64,000 nucleotides of DNA, taken from Desmodesmus armatus (taxonomy: Eukaryota > Chlorophyta > Chlorophyceae > Sphaeropleales > Scenedesmaceae). The notes below the pieces were generated by a model. It did not search any database. It saw only the letters and a list, made by a program, of their open reading frames with translations, and was not told the DNA's origin. Positions within the stretch are counted from its first letter, which is position 1, and each line of letters opens with the position of its first letter. Positions 9,781 to 18,877 of the stretch are shown in pieces. The stretch spans positions 99,080 to 163,079 of the forward strand of contig VIIQ02000849.1 of assembly GCA_007449985.2 (NCBI GenBank), read 5' to 3'. Both the position numbers and the translations under genes were made by a program.

Positions 9781-12700
9781 GTGATCATACAGAAGCGGCT
9801 GAAGCTGCAGCGCCAGGCAGAGCTGCGGCGGCTGCGGCTAGCCGTGGCACGAGCAAACACACAGCATCGGGCCGAAGGCTTAGCTCAGACGCAGGAGAAC
9901 ATCCTGGCAGCGGAGGAGCAGCTGAGTGACTTTGAGGTCCAACAGCGCCGGCAGCAGGGCGAGGCAGGGGATGTGATCTGGGAGGTCTATGGGGACGGGA
10001 AGCCCAGCTTCTGGGGATACCGCGTGGGCGCCGGTCAGGTTGCGCCATCCTCTTGCCAGAGCCTTTGAGGGGTGGCTTTTGTTGCTTGACTCCGCTCTTG
10101 TAACCTGCTCACCCTGGAAAGAAAAAAAATACCGCGTGGGCAAGGAGCTGCCGGAGCCGCAGTACATCAGTGCAGTAGCTGCGGCGGACGGCAGCACCAT
10201 CTCCACCAACACCAGGGCGGGGGTCGCGGCCGCAGGGGACACGTTAGCCGACTTCTTTGACCCGGCGGCTGGCGGCTTGTTCTCCTGCCATCCCACAGAT
10301 GCAGCGCAGCAGCAGGAGCTGCTTGCAGGCATCGATAAGAAGCTCACAGCGGAGCAGCAGCAGCAGTGTCTGGGGCCAAACGGGGACGGCACCATCACCC
10401 TTGAGGAGGCAAAAGCAGCATTAGACAGCTTGCCCAGGGGGAAGGTGCCGGGCAGTGATGGGCTCACATACGAATTTTACAGCACTTTCTGGTCGCAGAT
10501 GGGCCCACCCTTTGTGGCAGCGTGCAACCACCTGTTCTCTCAGGAGGCTGCACAGCTGTCGCCTGAGCAGCGCCTGGGGCTGATCACCCTCCTGTTCAAG
10601 GGCGGGGGGAAGCCTAGGGAGCAGACAGCCAGCTACCGGCCCATCACCCTGCTCAACTGTGACGTGAAGATCCTGGCAAAGGTGGTGGTGTTGCGGGTGG
10701 GGCCTATCCTTGACAGCGTCATAGACAGCGGGCAGACAGCGTTTGTGCCAGGAAGGGATATAGCAAACAACGTGCTGCTACACCTGGAGGAAATCGACTA
10801 CGTCCAGGCACAGCAGCAGCCAGGCTGTATCTCCTTCCTGGACTTTGAGAAGGCTTACGACCGGTTGGACAGGGGGTGGCTGTTTCAGTGCATGTCCGCC
10901 ATGCAGTTCCCAGCTGGCATCCTCAGATGGGTGCAGCTGCTGCTGGCAGGCACGCAGGGCCGCATTGTCTTCAACGGCGGCCACCTCAGCCGGCTGTTTG
11001 ACATCCCCTCGGGGTGCGCGCAAGGCAGCCCCCTCAGCCCGCTGTTGTACGTCATAGCAGCGCAGCCACTGGCAGCCAGGTGTAGGGCTCTTCAGGCAGC
11101 AGGGGAGGTAGACAGCATTAGGATGCCAGACGGGTCGGTTGCACCCTGCTGCATGCAGCATGCAGATGACACCACTCTGCATGCAGCCAGCAGGGAGGGG
11201 GTGCGGGTGCTGCTGCAGAGGGCAGTGGAGCCGTTCTGCGCTGCAAGCGGTGCCAAGCTGAACGTTGGCAAATGTAAGGGGATGGAGGTGGGTGTACAGC
11301 AGCCGTTTGTGGGTGTTGACCCAGGCACCGGCATCCCATTCCCCGACACAGCACAGCACCCCATCAGGCATCTAGGGATTCTGTTGTCAGCAGCAGGGGC
11401 GGAACAGCATGCAGCAGCGTTGTTCACACAGCGGTTGCAGACCATCTCGTGGCGAGTGCGGCAATGGGCGCGGCAGGATCTCACGTATGTGGGGCGCTGT
11501 GCAGTGGCACGGCAGGTCATGGCCTCCTGCCTCACCTACCACGCGCAGTTTGTGCCGGTGCCAGCCGACCTCATGGCCAGGATTCACCGTCGCATGACAG
11601 CCTTTGTGATGGGCAGGGCTGCGCTCGGGAGGCTCACATCAAGCAGTGGAACGAGAGCCCTCCTGCAGCTGTGGCCAGCCTGTCAGTCGCCATGGGAAGG
11701 TCAGGACAGGTGGATGCCAGGGCGCATGCAGCAGCGATGCAGGCACGCACAGCAGCAGCGCTGCTGCATCCCCGTCGGGCAGCCTGGAAGCTCTTCATGA
11801 GGGCTAACCTGCGCCATGCACTGCCAGGCCTAGGGGAGGCGGTGCTGGTGCAGCAGTCGAAGGCGCCGCTGCAGGCAGCAGTCAGGGAAGGTAGGCTTCG
11901 GCAGTGCCACGCAGCGTACGTGGAGGCCTTCCAGCGGGTGGGCATCCACAGGCATGTTCAGCATGATGCTATGAGCTTTCAGCAGCTGCGGCTGGAGCTG
12001 CTGGTGGGCAATCACAGCGTGGGCAGCAGCACCGACGGGGTCATGCTGTCTGCAGCAGGCAGCCTGCCTCCACCTCTCAACAGGGGTGCAGGTACCACAC
12101 TGGGTCAGGTGCAGCAGCTGCTGACGGGGCAGCCGGCCCAGGACGGAGTGGTGCTGCCGCCGCCGTGGCAGCACACGCTGCAGGAGGGCAGCGCAGGCCC
12201 ATGGCAGACAGACATGCAGCAGCAGTGGGTGCAACAGAAGGGGATGGGGGGGTCAGGGTTTTTAGGGTGCAGCAGGATGGCAGGCTGGAGGCATCTGACG
12301 CGGGCATGCCAGCCCCTCAGAACCTTCAGTGGCTGCCCTGCTGTGTGGTGGACGTGTCGCAGGTGCTGCATCCATCCTTTCCACTGCTGCAACAGCAGCA
12401 GCGGCAGCAACAGTCCCAGGAGGAGGAGCAGGATGCAGGGGTGTCCCAGCCAACACAGCAGCAGCACCAGCCGCCGCAGGAAGCATCCCGGCAGACGCAG
12501 CGACAACAGCAACCACCAAGATCGCCAGTGTTCCTGGTGGGTGCATGGGGAGACATAAAGGTGGACCCTAGTGTGTGGGGGTTGGGGATCGCTGTGGGGG
12601 TGCTGCAGTTCAAGCCCAAAGTGGCCACACAGCGGCTGCTGCAGCACCATTGCGCGCAGCACCACAGGGAGGGATGGGTTCCGGGAGTGGGCATGCGCCC

Positions 12701-13864
12701 GCGGCTGTGGCGCAACCGCCTGGGCGCTGAGGCGCTACAGGAGGGCCTGCAGGAGATGGAAGCAGCACAGAAGCGCTCCTTCCAGCAAATGCAGCAAGGC
12801 GGCACATCGGGTGGGAGCCAAGGGGACAGCAGCGGTAGGCAGCGCTTCAGCGATGCTGCCCTCATGGCAGCATACCATGCGCCGTGGATGGACCCACCAC
12901 GGGAGAGAGAGCTCCCACGGCAGCGCGCTGCAGCAGCAGCAGCAGTGGTCACGATGCAGAGGCAACAGCAGCTACAGCAGCAGCTGCAGATCAGCAGCCC
13001 TGCGCAGGATGACCTGCAGGACCCCATAACGCAAGCCATGGGGCCTGTGGACAGTAGCAGCTACCAGTGGGTGGCCGCTTACAGGAGGGCAGGGCACAAA
13101 CGACTGCCGCGGTCACTGCGGGCGTTTGGGTGGCGCTTGCTGCATGCAGGGGTGAAGGTGGGTGCAAGGCGCATGCTGTCTTCAGGCAGGACGGACCCTG
13201 CGCAGTTCGTTTGCCCTGCACAGCAGTGCCAGCAGCAGCTGCAGCTGGAGACCCTTACGCACTTGTTTGTGGAGTGTCCTGTGGCAGCTGGAGCATGGCA
13301 GTGGTTTGCACAGCTGTGGCAACTGGTGCAGCCGGGAGCAGTCGTCCCGGTCAGCAGCAGCCGTGTGCTGCTGCTTGATGATGACAGTGTGTGGGCCCCG
13401 CCGCTGGCGCAGCAGCAGCTGTGGGCATACATGCGGCTACTGCTGTTGGAGTCCATCTGGCTGGTGCGCAGCAGCAGCTACTTCACCAGCCAGCCTGTCA
13501 GCAGCCAGGACAGTGCTGACAGCACCACTACCAGCAACAGCACCACCAGCACCAGTGGCAGCACGGACGGCCACCAGGGTGGCAGTGGGAGCAGCCAGGG
13601 CCCTGCTGCAGCAGCACCCAGCAGCGGGCGGTTCACGGCTAAGGCTGTCGCGTGCCGGTTCCGCTCGTAGCTGCAGCAGCAGATGAGGAGGGATTGGCGA
13701 CGGGTGGGGTGGATGTCCGGCTGGGCTCGGGGGTACCCCTGGCATGGCTTCGAGGCCCCTCGCCTGTGCTATCCCTTGACTCCTTCTGGCGCAGATGGGG
13801 CTCCATCTTCACTGTCGAGGAGGACGGGGAGGTGTCCGTTGCAATCAGCACAGCAGGGTTGTGA
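9781..13864 (+). pseudogene. LINE C ORF2: reverse transcriptase to C-terminal zinc domain, 5'-truncated and broken
   Basis: L1-like retrotransposon polyprotein lacking its endonuclease. It opens with a coiled-coil-like linker, then RT motifs: GKVPGSDGLTYEFY (~10441), ASYRPITLLNCDVKILAKV, FLDFEKAYDRLDRGW (~10836), GCAQGSPLSPLLYV (~11017) and QHADDTTL (~11157). After RT come the thumb/linker, a Gln-rich tract, and HLFVECPVAAGAWQWF (~13261), the zinc-binding domain of plant/algal L1 elements. Lesions are a retro-insertion at 10030-10128, frame changes near 11630 and in the G run at 12245-12252, an in-frame TAG at 13668-13670 and a shift near 13706. The final frame ends at 13864. It is closely related to LINE A and B but clearly diverged. 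Confidence 0.85.
10017..10141 (+). mobile_element. LINE A tail insertion with 13-bp target-site duplication
   Basis: ATACCGCGTGGGC occurs at 10017-10029 and 10129-10141. The 99-bp insert between them is the last ~85 bp of the LINE A 3' tail plus an A-rich end. Removing it rejoins the LINE C reading frame (GYRVG then KELPEP). Confidence 0.9.
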
Positions 13865-14780
13865 GGGGTGCTGCACTGCATCGCGTTTGGTGGGGACAGC
13901 AGTTGTGTCGGGGGTGGAAGGGTGTGTGACTTCGGCCGGGATTGACTGGGCACGTGTCGGACGATCGTGTTGGGGTGTGCAGGGCTGATATGGGGACGAT
14001 TTGCGTGGTCACAGGTATCCAGGTTTATTTGCTGGGACTACTGTGAGGGGATTGGGATGGGCAGGGAACGCGTGGGGTGTTGGAGTCTTATGCTGGGCTG
14101 GGAGGCATGGGGAGTGTTTAACACATGAGTGTGGGTTTCTTGCAGCATGTGCACAGTGTGGAGCATGCGTGTGAGTGCACATGTGGTCAGACGTGGGTGC
14201 TAGGACTGTATTGGGCGTGTGTCTTGCGAGTGCACGCGTACTTCATGATGTGCTTGCACAGTCTAATAGTTGTGGGGTGTTGCTTATGCACAGTGTCAGA
14301 CTTGGGGGCATACTGGGTGCGTGGTTTGTGTTGGTGTCGTGTACGTGTTGGTGGTGTGCTCTTGCGTGAGAGTTGATCTTGTGCACAGTGGGGCGATCAA
14401 ACATGTGTGCAACGTGGATTGCTGCTTGTACACAGTGCGGCACTAGGTGGCATAGTAGTGTCGCACAGTGTACAGTACGTATGTACGTGGTTTGTCCCTA
14501 CTGCATAGTCCATGTTGTCAGGTGCCCCGTACGCGAGGGTGAATGCCCTTCAAATACGGTGCCTTGCATGTGTATGCATGTGTACGTGTACGTGGTTTGC
14601 TGCTTGTGTGAGAGTGAATCTTGTGTGGCGTGCTTGTGTGCGAGTTAATCTTGTGTGGCATGCACTTGTAGCTTGTGGCTGGTTTTGCATGGACGGCTGT
14701 GTGTTGGCTCGAGCGCACGCTCGCCAGCTGGCATGCTGTGGAGTTTTGGTGTGGCATGCTGTGGCATGCTGTGGCATGCT

Positions 14781-14811
14781 GTAACAAGCCTACCCTGAAG
14801 GAAAAAAAAAA
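14781..14811 (+). mobile_element. Ultra-short SINE-tail insertion
   Basis: GTAACAAGCCTACCCTGAAG followed by A10 is the last ~20 bp of the SINE tail. It sits within TGGCATGCTG repeats, so the exact target duplication is ambiguous. Confidence 0.55.
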
Positions 14812-14842
14812 CTCCACATGCATGGTGTGGCATGCTGTGGAG

Positions 14843-15315
14843 TTTTTTTTTTTTCAGGGTAGGCTTATTACATGAGCGGAGTCAAGCAACCACTGCCACC
14901 CCTCATGTGCTCTTGCAGGAGAATGGCGCAACCTGACAATCACCACCCTTTGAGGGGCACCACCACCCTCACCACATGATTATGTGAGCGGCGCTTGTGC
15001 AGCGCAGCCTGCACGAAGCAGACACCAGGGCTCAACCATGCACCTGCTTTAACGTCTAGGTCTGCTACTATCAAAGCCTCCAGCACTAACCCAACCACTA
15101 ACCATGCCAACTATCAAGTCGCTGCTGTGGGCGGACCAGTCGCCTCCTGCTGCCTCCTAAGTCTTCTACCAACTAGCACCAAGGCGTAAGACGCTGCTGT
15201 AGGCTGCAACAGACACATTCTGCCGCTGCCTCCTGCTGCCGATGGGCGGGCTGGGATTCGAACCCAGATCTCCCCGGTATCAACCGGTGCTTTAGCCATT
15301 AAGCTACCCCCCCCA
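14843..15315 (-). mobile_element. tRNA-derived SINE, copy 2 (full length)
   Basis: T12 at 14843-14854 is the poly(A) complement. It is followed by the LINE-like tail, the body and a tRNA-like head that ends in CCCCCCCC at 15307-15314. GTGGAG(TTTT) flanks both sides (14837-14842 and 15316-15321). The paralogous locus at about 8055-8080 lacks the insertion, giving an empty site. Non-autonomous and Pol III-type by its head. Confidence 0.85.
15243..15314 (-). tRNA. tRNA-like head of SINE copy 2 (tRNA-Ile(GAT)-like)
   Basis: On the minus strand: A box TAGCTTAATGG, D-stem GCTT/AAGC, a loop holding TTGATAC (anticodon GAT at the expected place), and T-arm CTGGG-TTCGAAT-CCCAG. The acceptor pairs GGGGGGG with CCCGCCC with one mismatch. 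It is continuous with the SINE body, so it is read as a SINE promoter rather than an independent tRNA gene. Confidence 0.6.
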
Positions 15316-15481
15316 GTGGAGTTTTGGTGTAGCACGGTGTGTGGACTGTTTGTGCCTGATTAGCTGTGTGCATGCGCGTGCATACAGACCTCTGTGTGTG
15401 CATACAGGTCTGTCTGACTTTAATGCTGTCTTCTGGTGTGCTGACACATGGTGTGTGATGTGCCTTTGCTCTGCAACTTTT

Positions 15482-16230
15482 GAGTGGCAATGATTAGCTG
15501 TCTGCATGTCGGGGCATCCGATTTTGCCTGTGTGTCTCTTTTTTGTGTGCGTCTCTACTGCCTTTCATGATTTGTGCTGTGGTGTGATGCCGTACTGGTG
15601 TGCGTTGTATCTTGGCTCTATAGGGTTGCAGCATGTGAGTGTCTTAGCACTGCTTTTGACATGTGGATGGTGAGTCATTAGACCGGTCCATGGGCCTTGC
15701 CATATTGGGGCAAACATGGACTGTGACCTGCCGCAGTTGCTCTACGGACGGCTGTGGTGTATAGAGGACACTGGGCGCACGGTCAGGCCCTGGATGCCCT
15801 TCGGGGCTGCTTCTCACGGAGCTGTCTGCACGGCCCTGCGATGGTGTCCCCTGCACAAGGGGTGCCGTGGGGTGGGTGTCACAACAGGTTGCCCCATCCT
15901 CCCGCTGGATCTTTTTATGGAGTGAACCACCGGTTGCTTGGTCCCGCCCAATGTAACTGATCACTTCAAAAAAAAAATGCGGCAGGTCACAGTCCATGTT
16001 TGCCCCAATATGGCAAGGCCCATGGACCGGTCTAATGACTCACCATCCACATGTCAAAAGCAGTGCTAAGACACTCACATGCTGCAACCCTATAGAGCCA
16101 AGATACAACGCACACCAGTACGGCATCACACCACAGCACAAATCATGAAAGGCAGTAGAGACGCACACAAAAAGAGACACACAGGCAAAATCGGATGCCC
16201 CGACATGCAGACAGCTAATCATTGCCACTC
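15482..16230. repeat. Long inverted repeat, ~254-bp arms, 242-bp spacer
   Basis: The left arm 15482-15735 and the right arm 15978-16230 are reverse complements. I found one length difference (six versus five T in a T run) and no substitutions by eye. The spacer holds the LINE C-type tail and ends in A10 immediately before the right arm. The right arm abuts the 5' end of LINE A copy 1. Transcribed, it could form a very long hairpin. Confidence 0.9.
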
Positions 16231-16393
16231 AGATTCATCGCAGCATTTCGATTAGTTTGGTCTTTGTCTCAAGCTCTGTTGTGGACGCAGCAGGCAGAAC
16301 GTGCTTCTGCTGATGTACGTCATCGCTTCTGACCAGTTCAGCTGCTTCGCCGCTGCTGGCCTCTCCACACCGTGCTAACGGCGTCTTAGTCAG

Positions 16394-16400
16394 TATATAA
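16394..16400 (+). promoter_or_regulatory. TATA-like box in the LINE A 5'UTR
   Basis: TATATAA is conserved at the same place in copy 2 (34227-34233), about 165 nt from the element 5' end. It could be an internal promoter element, but this is motif evidence only. Confidence 0.3.
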
Positions 16401-16787
16401 GTTGCTAGTGCTCGTCCTGGCCTTGGACCGGCCCCTTCTGCTGCCCCTCACATCCAGCAGCAGACCTGGCCCCAGGCTCCCTCCACAGCAGCTGCTGGCG
16501 ACAGCCATAACGGTGGGGCTAGGCCCAGGACCCTTCAGCAGCTTGGACTCGCTGCCTCTGGGCTGGCTTGAGTCTAGGCTTCTTCTTCTCAGCAACAGCA
16601 AGGCGCAGGCGCAGGCGGGTGTACGGTGCGCAGTAAGGTAGGCCGGGACAGCAACCCTGCAGCGCCTCAGCAGTCTTCTGGACTCTTGGATACGAACAAC
16701 ACTTGGTTCAGCTGCCCAGCAGCAGTCAGGACTAGCTGCCTTTTGGCTGGCTTGAGTCCCTGCAGTAGCAATACTTTCCAGGCCCCA

Positions 16788-18877
16788 ATGGCACACCACG
16801 GGCAGCTGCAGACCCTGCAGGGGCCTCAGCACCAGCCAAGGGCACCTCCTCACCCCAGCCCTTTCAGCAGCCGGCGCTATGGCGCCTCGGCGCGGTCGGC
16901 AGTAGCCGGCGCAGCACCCACGCAGCACTGGCAGCACCCTGGGCCACCTGGGCTACATGGGTGGCAGCAACCCCAGCAGCGGCAGGGCGGCTGGGCGCCG
17001 CCGCCACCGCCCCCTGGCCCACCGCCAGCATCCGAGCAGGGGTGGGTGGCAGCAGAGCCGGAGTGGGCAGCGGCAGGGCAGGCACGGACAGCAGCAGCGC
17101 CGGAGTGGGAGGCAGCAGGACAGGCGCGGGCAGTAGCAGCGCAGGAGGGGGCAGGCCCAGGGCAGGCCAGGGCAGCAGCAGGGCCGCAGTGGCTCATTCA
17201 GCCCTCCTTCCTGCTTGCGTACCTGCGGTCCTTGCAGCGGGGCTATCTGCAGCCAGGCCCACCTCTTGCGGTGACCGGGGTCTGCAGGCTGGTCACGCTG
17301 CACCTGAAGCAGGCACGCCGCACGAATGGGGGAAACAGGCGGGCCGCCTGTGTGGACACCATCATGACCATGCTGTGGCGCACGGGCCTGACCCGTCCCA
17401 ACAGCACACAGGCATGGGCCGCCTTGCACCAGCACCGCAAGCAGGAAGGCACGGCCCTGCTGCCGGTCATAGACACCCCAGCAGCGCAGGCAGCAGCACG
17501 GGAGGCAGTGGCAGCGGGACACATCACAGTGGGGGAGGGCGATTCAGCGCACATCGTGCCAGTGTCCTGGGCGCACACCACCCAGCCGGCCGGGAGTGTG
17601 GTGGTGACACTGCACCACCTGCCACCGCAGCACGCAGTCAAAGGGTGGGCACCACCCTCCTAGAAGCAGCCGGACAGCGGGGAGAAATAGTGGCAGAGTT
17701 TCTTGGGGGCAGTTCTCTGATGGGCAACGCACAGCTGACCTGCCCAGCTGCAGACACAGTGGTGCTGTGGGTGAAGCCGCCACTAGACGACCTGCTGCTC
17801 ACCAGCCTGCCAGCTGCCTTTAACACAGGGGTGTGTGGGGAGCCACCAGTCCAGATCCAGGTGGCGGGCAGGCCCTCTACCGCTCCTGACACCTGGCTGG
17901 CCCTCAACCAGCAGTTATGCAGCGTGCTGCGGTCAGCCCTGCAGCGCGTCACTGCTGCAGGGATGGCGCCCAGCTCTCCACCGCAGCAGCAACAGCCACA
18001 ACAGCACGAGCAACTGCAGCAACAGCAGCAACAGCAGCAGCAGCAGCAGCCGCCCCTGCCACCTCACTATCAGCAGCAGCAGCACTGCCCTCATCAACGC
18101 CAGCAACAGCATAGCAGCGGCGGCGCCCCTCAACAGCAACAGCAGCAACAGCCCCAGCAGCAGCAGCCCCTGCTGCCACCGCAGCAGCCGCAACAGCAGC
18201 GCCATGCCCCTGAGGGAGATGCCAGCGACATGCAGCTGGACTCAGCGTCTGACGCCAACGCCGCAGACCTGCCTGAGGCCCCCACCAGCACCCAGCAGGG
18301 CAGGGCAGAGTGGGAACAAGGCCAGGAGGCAGACATGCTGCAGATGGCGGACATGCTAGTGGGGGACCAGGATAGGAGCTACCCTCTGCCCCTTGAGGAA
18401 CAGCAGCAGCTGCGGGATGACTTCCGGCATGCCTTCCGCAGCAGCCTACAGCGGGGGATCAGCCCTACGGACAAAGCCCTGCTCACCTGGCTTGAGCAGC
18501 AGCTGAACATACCACACCTGCAATACGGCAGCGACAGCGGGGCGGACATGTCGGAGGGGGACGCGGCGGATGCCACACCTGGGCCCACCCGGGACCAGCA
18601 CCAGGGGCAGCAGAGCAGCAGGTCCAGACGCAGGCAGCGCAGCAGGCAGCAGCATCGTGATAGGCAGCAGCATCCACCCACACCACCGCTCAGGCGCTCG
18701 GAGCGCCTTGGAGCAGGGACTCACTCACAGCCGTACGCTAGCGTCTTTGGCCCACACCCACAGCCGGACAACACGCAGCGACAGCCGGGCCGAGCCAGAC
18801 GCAGCAGCACACAGCAGGCCAGCGGTGCTGGCACCCAGCCGCTCACACCGGCGACTGCCCACCCCCTTCAGCAGTAG
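16788..18877 (+). pseudogene. LINE A ORF1 (nucleic-acid-binding protein), one frameshift
   Basis: From the ATG at 16788 (MAHHGQLQTLQ) the frame holds to about 17641, then shifts by one nucleotide. Copy 1 has GGG where copy 2 has GGGG after GCAGTCAAA. Allowing for this, ORF1 is ~696 residues. The N-terminal ~140 residues are Gly/Pro/Gln/Ala-rich. A central region (~245-370) has an alternating pattern consistent with an RRM-like fold (SVVVTLHHLPP, TLLEAAG, EIVAEFLGG, DTVVLWVKPP). A long Gln tract covers ~400-470, an acidic segment follows, and the C-terminus is Arg-rich (SRSRRRQRSRQQHRDRQQ). Stop TAG is followed directly by the ORF2 ATG. The RRM-like call is inferred. Confidence 0.7.

Larger units (their letters stand above)
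13865..15977 (+). mobile_element. Putative LINE C 3'UTR and tail (interrupted by a SINE)
   Basis: This is GT-rich non-coding sequence after the LINE C stop, with degenerate repeats of GTGTGCGAGTTAATCTTG and TGGCATGCTG. It appears to end in GGATCTTTTTATGGAGTG...TGATCACTTC plus A10 at 15968-15977, the tail also found on the ORF1-like LINE C fragment. A tRNA-SINE (14843-15315) and a short tail-like insert (about 14781-14811) lie inside. That all of it belongs to one element is an inference from continuity and the shared tail. No genes are seen. Confidence 0.5.

Noticed and set aside
15243..15314. Independent functional tRNA-Ile gene
   Set aside because: The acceptor stem is mismatched, the anticodon stem varies between copies, and the sequence runs straight into the SINE body with target duplications outside.
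16386..16937. Minus-strand ORFs opposite LINE ORF1/ORF2 (many 100-400 codons)
   Set aside because: They are shadows of GC-rich coding sequence on the other strand, conserved only because the element is repeated.
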